A stretch of 64,000 nt of DNA from Heterohyrax brucei (GCA_028571685.1 CM053146.1:109095431-109159430), one strand, 5' to 3'; counted from the stretch's first letter, positions 45,127-56,627 are shown. Numbers and translations are program-made. The notes: generated by a model not told the origin, from the letters alone.

Positions 45127-46887
45127 AAGCCACTGAGACAAACAAAATGCCCTGATGTCAACCAGCTAATGGTGTGTCACTTCCCAGACATCCTGCTACA
45201 TATTCATGCTGTGAAATTTTCATGAACCAACTAGAGTAACAAACCGGGTGGTCTGGATTAAAGAATATCTGCCTAAAAGGAAAGAAATTGTATTCTCCAG
45301 AAGGCCAGATGGCAGCTGTATATTCTGTAGAGCTCTATTTGGAAAGCGAGCTTTATGTAATTTTTGGTCATTTCTGACCACCTTAAGAGACCATTTTCAG
45401 AATTAGTAACTGAGGCATATAGCACACAGATTTCAAAAAATGAAGGGCCCAGACTGGAAATAGGCACATTGTATAACCCACTCACAGAATTATAATTAGT
45501 TGTTGAAAATACTCGGATATCTTTTTTTTTCCCAGCATTTTAATGACCTGCTGTCTGTCCCATCTCTTTTATTACTTGGTTGGCTAAATTATTCCGTAGC
45601 TAAATTCTGTAGCTTACAAAACTGTGGCATTCACAGTTTTGAAAAATCTGGCTGAGAAAGTATATGAACTTACTGGTCTTCATCCTGTGGTTGGCTAGAT
45701 TGTTCACTTACATGCCACAAACCAGCAATTAACTGCATGCACACGAAAATGTTTCCTTACTTTGAAGGCGGGGGGCAATTTCTAAATTGCTTCTTCCAGC
45801 AAACAATAATATTTCAGGTTCCTGAAGTTTGTCTTCCATGTGTAAGTTTTACTTTGAATTTACAGGGTGAGTGCCAAGCTTTTAAAGAGTAGCAAGAGGT
45901 AGCAACTCACACTGAGGTTACTTAGCATAGCATATCAGGGTCCAGGGAAATTTCAAGAAATCAGTTAGGGCTGTTCATTTTCCAGATGGTGGGATCATCT
46001 CTAGGCATGTTTGGTTCTTTTTCTTTTTCCTTCATATTTCACTGGTTACCAAGGCTAGGTCGTATGTATTCTTAATGTCTTTTGGTTTCGTATTTCTTCC
46101 TCTATTACCACCTTCATCACCCTAGGCAGCTGCTCATGGTCATATTTCAGATTTTCCTGAGGTGCTTAAACCACATCTATATTTTTTCCATTCAGTCACA
46201 ACCTGTATGCTAATCCCATTTTGATTATAATAATGTACCAAAAATACGATAGGTGTTTGTTTCTTAAAAACTTTCAGAGGTTCCATATTTTATTCTATAT
46301 CAGGTTAAATCCAGATTTTTCTGCCTGGATTGTTAGACCCAGGCAAACCTGCTACTTTCTGCCTTCTTCCCTGTCCTCCAACAACCAAGTTTATTCCCAG
46401 TTTCTCACCAGTATGTTGGCACTGTAGTCAGTGTCTGTTGAAAGCCAGAAATGTCCCATTTCTGTGATTAATCTGTTCACTTGTTTGGAATACTGCTCCT
46501 TTTTCTTTCTTAGCTCTATAAATCTTCTCGTTCATCAACCCTTGGCTTGGGCCCCACGTCTTCCTTCCAGTTCAGTTCAATGCAGACGCACTAAGCGACT
46601 GTCATCATAGTGAAAGCCACTTGACAGTGCGTTTGGTGAGTATAAGGTTGCTGGAAACGGCGCCCTACCTGCTGCCTGAGTCTGTCTTGACTACTCCAGG
46701 ACTCAAACCTTCTCTGAGCTGCTGTGGTACTTAAAATCTAGACCAGTGAGCTCCAGAGTAGACTACTCAAAAACAATCCACTGAGATGCAGGAAGAATAT
46801 ATTTGCATTTTTCTTGTCTTTTTAAAATTTTCACTTTCAAGTATTTTCATAGACAACATAATATAGTAAAACCGAAGTACTTAAAAT
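45127..46887. other. Repeat-poor stretch
   Basis: No confident element. Around 46,270-46,560 the C/T-rich sequence 'CTTCTTCCCTGTCCTCCAAC' resembles an eroded L2, but not well enough to call. Confidence 0.35.
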
Positions 46888-47456
46888 ATTAGCCCGAGAG
46901 ACAGAAGGGCCACATAAACTAGAGACTTCATCAACCGGAGATGAGAAGAACTAGATGGTGCCCAGCTACCAACAGTGAACACCGTGACAGGGAACACAGC
47001 TGGAGAGCCCTGATGGAGCAGGAGGAAAGTGGGGTGCAGAATTCAAATTCTAGGAAAAAGACCAAACTTCATGGTCTGACTGAAACTGGAGGGATCCTGG
47101 AAGACAGGACCCACAGACTTTCTGTTAGCCTAGGACTGAAATCATTCCTGAAGTGAACTCTTGAGACAAAGATTAGACAGGACCATAAAACATAAAGTGA
47201 TACTTGTTAAGAGAATGCTTTTTAGCACAGATAGATACATGAGACTAAATGGGAAGCTGCTGTCTGGAGATAAGATAAGAAGGCAGAAAAGGACAGAAGC
47301 TAGTTGAATGGACATGGGAGATGTAGGATGGAAAAGAGAAATGTATTGTCACATTATAGGGAGAGCAGCTAGGGTCACGTAACACTGTGTGTATAAAATT
47401 CTGAATGAGAGACTGACTTAGTTGTAAACTTTCACTTAAAGCACAATAAAAAACAA
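46888..47456 (+). mobile_element. L1 3' UTR-type element
   Basis: Plus copy: 'GCCCGAGAGACAGAAGGGCC', 'AACTAGATGGTGCCCAGCTA', 'GGAGGAAAGTGGGGTGCAGA', 'TTCATGGTCTGACTGAAACT', 'TTTCACTTAAAGCACAATAA'. Clean 3' end with A-tail. 5' truncated about 100 bp downstream of the 36,226 copy's start. Confidence 0.8.
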
Positions 47457-48650
47457 GTACTTTAACATTTACAGATCTGTAGATGTAGACACATAGATAA
47501 GTATCACACACAAAGATTGAGGATCTGTGCACAAACATTTGATTAGTGGAAGGAATGATTAAACACATATACCCCAAATTCAGAAAAACTTCATTGGGAT
47601 TTTAAGTCAGTGAACTGCCCTGCCCAGGGCCACTTATTCGTTCTTTCAACAGTTATTTACTAATCCCCTACAGTGTGTCAGGCATGGCTGAGAGAAAAGT
47701 CAGGCAGAAGGAGATCGAAATACCAGCTTTATTTCTGGTGAAAGTTCCCTGAGAAATGTGACTCTAGATATGGGCCAGGATGGTTTGCTAATACTTTGCC
47801 TGAGGTGAGCAGACTCCATCCCAGGCAAAGCTGGGAAACCACAGCCCCTTTGCTACTTCTCCCCTTCCCAACCATGCCAGGAGCCTTTAGAAGGCACCCT
47901 CTGTGCAGGCCCGCAAGTAGATCTTAAGAGGGGAGAGAGAGGAGTTTGGGCCTTTGAGATAAGCCAGTCCTCCCAGTAGGAGGGGGAGCAGGTGGCACAT
48001 GAAGAGAGGTCAGCTGTATTTCAGTAATGGGATTCTGTCCTTATAAATAAGACTCTTGTTTCAAATATAATTCTCTAAAAGAGATCAGATTCTTTTCAGT
48101 TTTACTAGAAGAATAAGCAAAACACACACAAAAAGCCTGTTGACACTGGTGAGTTGAATTGTGTTCTTGCAGACCTGTGATACGTCTGTCCTTAGGCCTG
48201 GGGCTTGATGCCATTGTACCCCACTACCCTGGGGTTCAGGTCATCATCTGATTCCCTAACACAATAATTCAGTAGAACTTTTGGCTGGGGGGCAGGTGGA
48301 GGGATGGGGAGAAGGTAAGTGGGGTAGCAATAATTGTGTGGTTGTTAATTTCATCTGAATACACTGTGAAAATCTTCTCCTAGTCCACCCCCCATATCCC
48401 TCCACCCCCACTCTGTTTCTACCGTTAAATTATAAAATCTTTGGTACATTATAGAACGGAAGACATAGACTAAGGCATGTGGTTGTACAAAGCTTGTTTG
48501 CTTCTCATTGTCTGTAAACACAAAATACAATGTAGTGTCATTCTGATACACACAAAAAGGAGAGAAAGATACTTGGAAGCACATATTACTGTAGAAAGCC
48601 CTAGTCCCTGGGTGAGGGCTCTTGTTAAGGGTATCTAGTCCATCTGTCTG
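47457..48650. other. Repeat-poor stretch
   Basis: No gene or element recognised. A G-rich segment, 48,285-48,325, contains runs GGGGGG, GGG, GGGG, GGGG. Confidence 0.4.
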
Positions 48651-49668
48651 GTTAACACTGCAGAGACTGGGAATTCCAGAACACTTAATTGTGCTTATGA
48701 GAAATCTACATGTGGATCAAGAGACATTCATGCAAGCAGAACAAAGAGACACTGCATGTTTTAAAGTCAGGAAAGGCATGTGTTAGGATTGTATCCTTTT
48801 ACTGTACCTCTTCAGTCTGTATGCCAGGCAAATAATCTGAGAAGCTAGACTATATGAAGAGGAAGGAGGCATTAGGATTGGAGGAAGACTCGCTAACAAT
48901 CTGCATTATGCGCATGACACAGCCATGCTTGCTGGAAGTGAAGATGATTTGAAACACTTACTGATCAAGATCAAAGACCACAGACTTTAGTGTAGATTGT
49001 ACCTCTACATCAAGAAAACAAAAAATCCTCACAGCTGGACCAGTAAGCAACATAATGATAAGGGATTGAGGTTGTCAAGGATTTCGTTTTACTTATTTCC
49101 CCAACCAAGGTCCATAGAAGCAGCAGTCAAGAAGTAAAAAGACACATTGCATTGGGATAATCTCCTGCAAAGGATCTCTTTAACTGTTGACAAGTGAAGA
49201 TGTTACTTACCTTGAATACTAAGGTGCTCCTGACCCAATCCATGGTATTTTCAGTTGCATCATATACATGTGAAAGCTGAACAATGAATAAGGAAGACAG
49301 AAGAATTATTGATGTCTTTGAATTATGGTGTTGGAGAAGAATATTGAATGTACCATGGACTGCCAAAAGAACAAACAGATCTACTCCAGAAGTACAACCA
49401 GAGTGCTCCTTGGAAGCAAGGACAGATTGCATCTCACATACTTTGGACACGTTGTCAGGTAGGATCAATCCCTGGAGAAGGACTTCGCGCTTGGTAGAGT
49501 GGAGGGTCAGCGAAAAAGAGGAAGACCCCCAATATTGGCTACGACAGCGGACTTAAGCATAAGAGTGATGGTGGGTATGGCACAGGACTAAGCAGTGTTT
49601 CATTCTGCTGTGCATAGAGTCACTATGAGTCGAACTGACTTGACAGGGTCTGACAACCATAGCAGTCC
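48651..49668 (+). mobile_element. RTE-clade LINE, 5' truncated
   Basis: Plus-strand RTE copy aligned with those at 56,685, 58,183 and 62,663: 'GGGAATTCCAGAACACTTAA', 'GGATTGGAGGAAGACTCGC', then codons for 'ELWCWRRILNVPWTAKRTN' (49,284-49,556), ending 'GACTTGACAGGGTCTGACAA'. The catalytic Y/FADD region reads 'HYAHDT', so the first Asp is lost. Frameshifted and inactive. Confidence 0.88.
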
Positions 49669-49979
49669 GTCTCTGCTGCTTCCTGTCTGCCCTTCTAGGG
49701 CAGAACTCTTAAGTGAGCCATTCTGGAAGATTAAAATCTATCCAGCTTTTAAATAATCTACAGAAAAAGATTTCACAGTCTTCCTCAATAGCTGGTTAGA
49801 ATGATTAACCAAAGGCTCAGAGAACTCTTTTCTTCCAAACTATTCTAAGGCTTTCTTGCTGCTGTTTAAAATGGTTTCCTTTCCATAGTGATAGTGGAAG
49901 TAATAGTTCTTTACCATCCTTTGTCTGCTACATGATAGTAAGTTGGCCACTAGATGTGAGACCAAATAAGCCAGTTGTG

Positions 49980-50185
49980 AGTCCCTGGGTGGTATAGATG
50001 GTTCAGCACTCAGCTATTAGCCAAAAGGTTGGCAGTTCAAACCTGCCCAGAGACACCACACAAGACAGGCTCAACATTCTGCTTCCAAAATGTCACAGCC
50101 TTCAAACCAATGTAGAGCAGTTGTACTCTGCACATATGGAATTGCCATGAGTTGGAATCGACCCAGTAGCAATTAACAATAACAG
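49980..50185 (+). mobile_element. AfroSINE, long variant
   Basis: Plus-strand copy: 'GTCCCTGGGTGGTATAGATG', 'GCCAAAAGGTTGGCAGTTCA', 'GAATTGCCATGAGTTGGAAT', ending 'AATTAACAATAACAGC', an RTE-like terminus. Confidence 0.92.
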
Positions 50186-50451
50186 CAACAAAGCCAGTCT
50201 TCACTGTCCATGTACCTTTCTTGTTTGCCTCTGAATCCTCTCTGTGGTGCCACTCTGCATGCTCTCCAACTTGCTCCATCCCTCTGAGGCTGTGGAAGTT
50301 CAGTGGACAGCTTATGTGATGGTTTCTGTGTGCCTGTCTGTATTTATTTCAAGTAGTTGACTTAAAAAAAAATAACTGTAATGTTAATTCAGAATCAGCT
50401 CTATACCTGCCCATTCTGATCCCATCAGGGTATTACACTATTAGATATCCT

Positions 50452-50697
50452 ATTGGTCTTAAAAAAAAAAAAGCGACTGCTGTCAAGATGATTCTGACTC
50501 ATAGTGACCTAGTAGGACAGAGTAGAAGCCCTGGTGGCATAGTGTTTAAGTGTTACATCCGCTAACCAAAAGGCTGGCCATTTAAATCCACTGGGTGGTC
50601 CTTGGAAACTCTATGGGGCAGTTCTGCTCTGACTTACAGGATTGCTAAGAGTCAGAATCATCTCAGTGCCAGTGGCTTTGGCTTTTGGATTGGTCTT
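50452..50697. mobile_element. Head-to-head AfroSINE composite in one target-site duplication
   Basis: ATTGGTCTT occurs at 50,452-50,460 and 50,689-50,697. Between them, with no other DNA, are a minus-strand 3' portion of an AfroSINE (50,461-50,526, starting with A12) and a full plus-strand AfroSINE (50,527-50,688, 'GCCCTGGTGGCATAGTGTTT' to 'GGCTTTGGCTTTTGG'). Both outer ends are SINE tails. Confidence 0.88.
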
Positions 50698-52350
50698 TAG
50701 GATATAAAAATCTTCTTAATCCAAAAATGGGAATGCTGGAGATTTAAGGAAGGCTAGTGATTGAAATTTTAGAAGGAAGTCTTACAAATCAGGATACTGA
50801 TTGAGCTGTGAAATAAAAGTCAAAGCAAGAGTGTCTTAAAAAAGTAAAATTTATTTCTCCCTCATGTAACGGTGTTAGCATACAGGCTTATATAAAAGGT
50901 CTGCAGTGTTGGAGACCAGCCTTATTTTGTTTCTCTGCTCTTCTCACTTCCATTTCATTGTCTTCTCACATTTCCATTTCATTGTCTAAGCAAGGGAAAA
51001 AAAGTAGAAGGGGGAAGAACACAACCCAAAAGTTGTGTGTATCACTTCCATATGCATACTGTTGACCAGAACTCAACTACATGAACATACCTAGCTGTAA
51101 AGCAAGCTAGAAGATGTGGCTTTTATTTGGTGATCCTGTGTCCGAGAAGAACTTCAAGATTGTACTACTAAAGGACAAAGGAAAGAATGGATACTGGAAA
51201 ACAAGAATGTGTGTCTGCCTCTGGTTTTATAGAGTCAGCCTGAGAAATGTGTTTGGCTCGTGAGTTCTCCTAAGGTACTTGTAAGCAGGGTTTAAAATAC
51301 TTGAAAGTATAAAGTAGAAAAATACCACTCTGCTGTAGAAGCCCATATTACGTGGTAAGCTTGGTGTTGCAACCTTGTGGGTCTTAGATCTGGAGTTTTG
51401 CAATAAGGTAACCTCTTCTGGTGCTTAAAAAAAAGTTGAAGCTAATCTTCCAAGATTATCTATTTAAGGCAAAGTTTTCAGACTAAATAGATTAAGTGTA
51501 AAACCAAGGTTGTAACTTTGCATGGTTGCAATAGTTTCAGGCGACATCCGTGCTGTTCTGTTGCCTCTTGATCTGTATTGTCCTTAATTATTACTCAACT
51601 TCTCTGAAAAAGGTAGTGGCATATATTTGAGGCCTATGGTGATAAAAATAAAACCTTTTAATTGCTAGTGAATGAAAATTTTAATTAAAAAAAAATTGTA
51701 CTAATCTACCATCTCATTGTAAAAACTACATTCCTTTAAGGATGCCTCCTGTAGGACAACAATCATAAAAAGACAGTTGTGATGATGATCGTGCTGTAGG
51801 TACTCCACTTCGAACGTGTATGTTGTATTGGTTTGATTACCCTACTGCTTTTTCTTGGTACTGTCCATGTTTATCTTCTTCTGTTCTAACCTTGGTTTTC
51901 ATCTCAACTTGACAGGCTAACCTGGATTTTGACAGCTACACCAATTTTTATCTATGTAAACTGCTAGAAGCAAAATCTGATTTTGTCCCTGGCGTTTGTT
52001 ATTGAGAAAAGTAATAAAAACCAAGGCGGAATTAGATCAGGGACATCCATTATTTTAACCAAGAACAAAAATAAATATATAGCTCTACCTAAATACAGGA
52101 TTAATTTTTTTTTAATGTTCAGGGGATGGTAAAAATTAAATTTAAAATGTGTCTCTTAGCTGGCCATTTATTTGACATACAAATGGTAATATTCCTAATG
52201 TCTGTTATAGCAATGATAATATAATAGTACCTGGAAACCCATTTGTTGAGTGCTTCGTGTGCGTCTTCTATGCATCAGTTTCTGCAGCTAGATTTCTACA
52301 AACAAATTTTTCTTTTTTAAGATGCTCTTACTTTAACTTTTATTTCACAC
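50698..52350. other. Repeat-poor stretch
   Basis: No gene or mobile element confidently recognised. Confidence 0.4.
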
Positions 52351-52378
52351 CGGATCCGACTCGACGGCACTTGGCTTT
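52351..52378 (+). mobile_element. SINE-tail-only mini-insert
   Basis: Shares 26 consecutive bases, including all four CpGs, with the mini-insert at 1,911. No SINE sequence lies upstream. A target-site duplication is not evident. Confidence 0.75.
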
Positions 52379-52787
52379 AATCAGCCTTGGATCCTCCCCA
52401 CTTGTATGGTGGCTGCACAGCAAAAGAAGGAAAATCGGGGAGCTTTTAGTAGAAGATAGTAGTAGGTGCCCACTTCAATATTATTATTCCCATTTGAATA
52501 GATCATAGATTCTTAATATGGGTGATACCACCTGCTCCCCTGCAACCCTGTCCTGAAGGTGGAAATTGGTTCTTGGACGTGAAAAAAATCATGTATTACA
52601 ACGGTTTGTGCTCTTCAAATGGCTGCAGGAAATGAACAGGTGTACAGCATCGTAGTGGTGAAAAGCCACGGAGGGAAAGGTGGCTGTGAATAAAAAAATC
52701 TAAAAAGGCTACGGAGGAACATTAATTTAAAAAAACTGAGAAACTCTGGTATAGATAAAAGGGGAAAAAAGCTGCTCTGGAGAGATT
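52379..52787. other. Unassigned spacer
   Basis: No element recognised. Confidence 0.4.
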
Positions 52788-52880
52788 TAGGTAACTTGCC
52801 CTACAACACAAAACTATTCAGTGGTTGAGCTGGCGTTTGAACTCTTAATCTTTCTCTGAAGTCTGTACCATTTCCCATAT
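52788..52880 (-). repeat. MIR fragment
   Basis: 'AGGTAACTTGCCCTACAACA', 'GTGGTTGAGCTGGCGTTTGA', 'CTCTGAAGTCTGTACCAT' fit the reversed MIR core. Confidence 0.7.
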
Positions 52881-53794
52881 TATATGTAGAAATCAGATTC
52901 CCTTATCAGCCTACAGCCACTTATCTCAGTCATTTCAAAGGTGCATTAGCCTCAGAACGCTTTTGTCCAAAGAACTGCCATTTGTGAAAGTAATAAAGGG
53001 AGACTACTTTGGTGGGGAGTGGGTGATTAGTTTCATAAAGCCAATGTACTGGGTCCCTGCTTCCACTGCTCTTGTCCCCTGAAACATTCTTGCAGAAGGG
53101 TTTTCAGAAGCCAGTGAGAAAAATACTGTCTTTTTCCCTCCCTCTCTCCCTGCTTCCCTCCCCCCCACTTCCTTTTTCTTTCACTCAAACTTGAAAAATA
53201 ACTTGAACAAACTTGAATAATTACATTTCAATGTCTCTGAACTACAGACGCAGTAGAAAAAATGGCTGCTAACAGAGGTCCCCAGAGACCACTTGATCAT
53301 TCCTGCTTACACGTGCTCAGTGACACATGTGAACACACACATCCTTGGGCTGTTCTTCTTAAGAAGGCAGATTCCGGTCAGAAGTCTACTAGTTGAGCTT
53401 CAGACTGCACAACAGGAGGTTTTAACTGAATTTGAATGTTGAGTGGCATCGGGTCCTTGAGTTTCTCTGGAAACTTGGTGTGGTTGGCCACATAATGACC
53501 TCTCACAGTTGCCCATGCTCCATTACCTGGAACCTGTGATTATATTACCTCATGGGATGAAGTCAAGGGCCTCGAGAGGGGCAGCTTTTCCTGGATTATG
53601 TGTGTGGACTGACCTAATCATCTGAGTCTTTGAAATGCCATTATCCCTCTTTCTCCCTGACTGAAGAAATGCCGAAAGCCTTGCTGTGGGGTCTGTTGAG
53701 AAATGGAGGAGAGAAATTTCAACAGTAGCTGAGAAGAGGGAACAGTGGGCTCTCAAGTCCCCAGGTGAAGGAGACGAAGTCCCACTTGGGACTG

Positions 53795-53828
<34 letters not shown>

Positions 53829-54124
53829 CATTCCAAGTGAGTTCTAGGAAGAATTGACTCAGTTGTGTTGTTTTCTTTTTTTAATTTGAGTATTGTCTTG
53901 TTTAATGACTAAGAAAATCTGAAAGGGAGAATCTTCGCAATGTAGCATTTCCTGATTTGCTTCAGGTCAGTTGAATCAGATTGCTAGAGCTTAGTGTAAA
54001 TGAAGTGAAGACCACAGGTTTTTCTCCAGCTTCATGGAGTCAGTTAGATTCACAGAACAGCTTTTGCATTTTCATAAAGGAAAAGAAACCAACAGAACTG
54101 TATTCCTACTCCGCCAGTGCTAAC
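52881..54124. other. Repeat-poor stretch
   Basis: No gene or mobile element recognised other than a (GA)n tract at 53,797-53,827. The 93-codon minus frame reading through it is poly-Ser/Leu from the microsatellite. Confidence 0.4.
53797..53827. repeat. (GA)n microsatellite
   Basis: About 15 uninterrupted GA units. Confidence 0.95.
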
Positions 54125-54345
54125 TAACACTCTGCGTGTTTGCATATGTTATGTTCCTCGTGACATCACTGTGAAATAGATACTACTCCCATTTCCTACT
54201 TAGGAAAGGAGGGTATCCTCCCAACATAACTGTGAAGTAAATAAATAGATACTGTTACCCATTCATAACTAATAAAATGAGGGCTCAGAGAGGTGGCAGC
54301 TCTCCTAGCTTGGCTGGGACAGCAGTGTGACTGATGTCTGGCTGC
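54125..54345 (-). repeat. MIR with internal duplication
   Basis: Reversed MIR whose middle occurs twice: 'CATCACTGTGAAATAGATAC' with 'TTAGGAAAGGAGGG' (54,163-54,213), and 'CATAACTGTGAAGTAAATAA' with 'AATAAAATGAGGG' (54,223-54,283). It then continues 'GCTCAGAGAGGTGGCAG'. Confidence 0.7.
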
Positions 54346-54449
54346 TGGCTGATTGCCTAACTGGACTGGTCAGTTGAGGTCCTAGACTTTAGTCCCTAAC
54401 ATCTATCTACAGTGATATATTTAGGCTGACAACATAAGCAGAAAGCTCT

Positions 54450-55108
54450 TGTCTTTATTCTTAAGATATTTCTTCCTAAGGATCAGGACCCTGTTTCTGG
54501 TATCTGGGGCTTACAAACGTCTGCCTCCACACCAGTCTGATCTCACATGCCCCAGTGTTCTCACTCAAAACATGCATCTGAACATTTTGACTCCTTTACT
54601 TATGATGTTCAGGGATTTCTTGCTACTCTCAGGATAAGCTGAAGTTCCCGTATCTGACTTACAGGCTTCTCTCTCTAGCTTTGTCTTCTTTTTCTCCCCC
54701 TCTTCCCTCTAATCTGTTTTTGGAGTGCTGAACACCAGTTGGGATGGAATCTCTTTTGCCTGCAGGTTTTGGTGTTTGCTGTTCCCTCTGCTGGAATAGT
54801 TTTTCATCACTCTTCTTCCTTCTTCACAATGCCCCAGTCATGTGGTACATTCAGAGTCCGTCTAGGAAACCCATAAGCTTTACTTAACCCCTGTTCTTGG
54901 TTGTTTGCCCTAGGCCCCATTCCCATCTCAAGGTATTCTAATAACATCTTGAACTTTCCTTACAGTGACTTAGGTCAGATTGTCTAATAACCCTCATCAG
55001 AATGAAAGTTGCTTAAAACTAAGGTTTGTATTTCATTTACTGTTTTGCCTGGTACCTAATACAATTCCAGGTTCATAGGAGGCACACAATAAAATTTTCT
55101 TGAGTGAA
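54450..55108 (+). repeat. L2-type LINE 3' end
   Basis: Plus-oriented: 'GCTGTTCCCTCTGCTGGAAT', 'GTTTTGCCTGGTACCTAATA', 'GGTTCATAGGAGGCACACAA' and 'TTTCTTGAGTGAATAAATAA' reproduce the conserved L2 3' terminus in order. Confidence 0.68.
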
Positions 55109-55129
55109 TAAATAAAAAATGGAAGGCTT

Positions 55130-55222
55130 CTGGCTGAGTTCTGGATCTGGCACTGTCTGGTTGTGACTTTTGAACAGTTCCTTACACTCTTGGGGCCTCA
55201 GTTTCCCTATTTATAAAGAGAC
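55130..55222 (+). repeat. MIR fragment
   Basis: 'CTGGTTGTGACTTTTGAACA', 'GGGGCCTCAGTTTCCCTATT' match the MIR 5' half. Confidence 0.72.
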
Positions 55223-55335
55223 GTATTTCAGTTGAGGCAAAGTTCCTTTCAGACATGAATATACTGAGATTCTGTTGCAACTCATTGGTTTTCCAGAACC
55301 AAAAAAGAAAACAAAACGAGAGAGAGAGAAGAAAA

Positions 55336-55433
55336 AAACAAGGCCATTGCTGTTGAGTGAATTCCAGCTCGTAATGACCCTGTGTGACAGAGTAGAACTG
55401 CCCATAGAGTTTAGCAGTGTGCCACCAGGGCTC
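55336..55433 (-). mobile_element. AfroSINE with internal deletion
   Basis: Minus-strand copy that jumps from 'AACTGCCCATAGAGTTT' directly to 'GCAGTGTGCCACCAGGGCTC', losing about 60 bp including the B box, while both ends are present. Confidence 0.88.
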
Positions 55434-56170
55434 CCACTGGCCTTCCAGGAACCATTAATCAGTGATCATCTCCTGGAGATGATGAGTTGGGAGCATTGCC
55501 ATGAACTTGATTTTTTAAATGTGGATTAATGATTTTACTCCACTCAAACATACATTAATGAACATCCACATACTTATTTCTGTGTTGATATTTCTGCTGT
55601 AAACCCAAGAAAATATTTAAACTGCAGGATTCCTTCTTTATTTAGGCTGTTTGGTACTTGCTAAAGGAGGCTTTTGAGCCTAAGAAAATAATAAATTCTG
55701 CTTCTGTGCCCTTTTTTTAATTCATGTATCTGTTTTTACCTAGAGGGAGTTAATGAAATCTTTTGCTGTGCTAAGAATTTCAAGTGAAGATAATTAAATA
55801 CACTATTAGATGAGAGCAGATGTATCAAATAAGAAGAGAATCTACAAATTTTGCTGATTATCCATGGACTTTAGTTGGTAATAGATATGATGTATTGGCT
55901 GTGTGAAGTATTTGCCATGAAAAGCACATTACTAACATGCCAACAGTAAAAGTGTGAATGTCAAAAGAAGTAATTATAGTAGCTTGTACTTTGTGTCTGG
56001 TAGGTTAGCTCTATGGTAGGGGAATCCATGTTGGTCTCCAAGATTGCATTTGAAAGTTACATATTTTGGGGGTTGCTACTGTCTACATTCCATGGAAATC
56101 AGAATCTCACCATGTCCAAACTACTTCTTGCCAGGAAACTAAGTGCTGTTAGATATTTCCTTAATATATA
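55434..56170. other. Unassigned spacer
   Basis: No gene or element recognised. Confidence 0.4.
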
Positions 56171-56337
56171 AACCAAAACCTAAACCTGTTCCTGTCGAGT
56201 CATTTCCAACTCATAATGACCCCGTAGGGCAGAATAAGACTGCTGCGTAGAGTTTCCAAGGAGTGCCCGGTGGATTTCAACTGCCTACCTTTCGGTTAGC
56301 AGCCATAGCTCTTAACCACTGCACCACCAAAGTTCCC
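56171..56337 (-). mobile_element. AfroSINE (left arm of inverted pair)
   Basis: Well-preserved minus copy: 'AACCAAAACCTAAACCTGTT', 'TGTCGAGTCATTTCCAACTC', 'CTACCTTTCGGTTAGCAGCC', ending 'TGCACCACCAAAGTTCC'. Confidence 0.95.
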
Positions 56338-56355
56338 CATTAATCGGTATGTAAC

Positions 56356-56498
56356 TGGTAGGCGTAGTGGTTAAGTGCTACATCAGCAACCCGAAAGGTT
56401 GGCAGTTCAGATCCTCTAGGATCTTACAAACTCTGTGAAGCAATTCTGCTTTGTCCTGTAGTGTCACTATAAGTTGTAATCCATTTGACAGCAGTGGA
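56356..56498 (+). mobile_element. AfroSINE (right arm of inverted pair)
   Basis: Plus copy head-to-head with the previous one (18 bp apart): 'GGTAGGCGTAGTGGTTAAGT', 'GTTGGCAGTTCAGATCCTCT', ending 'CATTTGACAGCAGTGG'. Confidence 0.92.
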
Positions 56499-56503
56499 AT
56501 AAA

Positions 56504-56627
56504 CTGAAGTGATGGTTTAGTGACAGAATTCTCAGCTTCCATGAAGGAGACCCAGGTTCAATTTCCAGCCAGTGCATCTCATGCACAGCAAACACCCATG
56601 TGTCAGTGAAGGCTTTTGTTCTGATGC
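56504..56627 (+). mobile_element. tRNA-Gly-headed SINE, 5' half
   Basis: Bases 56,504-56,576 match tRNA-Gly across the A box ('GATGGTTTAGTGACAGAATT'), anticodon arm and B box ('AGGTTCAATTTCCAGCCAG'). The SINE body follows ('CTCATGCACAGCAAACACCC'). It is interrupted at GATGC (56,623-56,627) by an LTR and resumes at 61,822. The tRNA part is too degraded to be functional. Confidence 0.82.

Noticed and set aside
48970..49670. Host gene on the basis of the 90-codon frame at 49,284-49,556
   Set aside because: The residues match the RTE C-terminal block found in the other copies.
53550..53831. Frame with an (SL)n start
   Set aside because: It is the translation of the (GA)n microsatellite, with no further coding evidence.
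56504..56576. tRNA-Gly gene
   Set aside because: Stems are degraded, and the sequence continues directly into a SINE body, so it is a SINE head.
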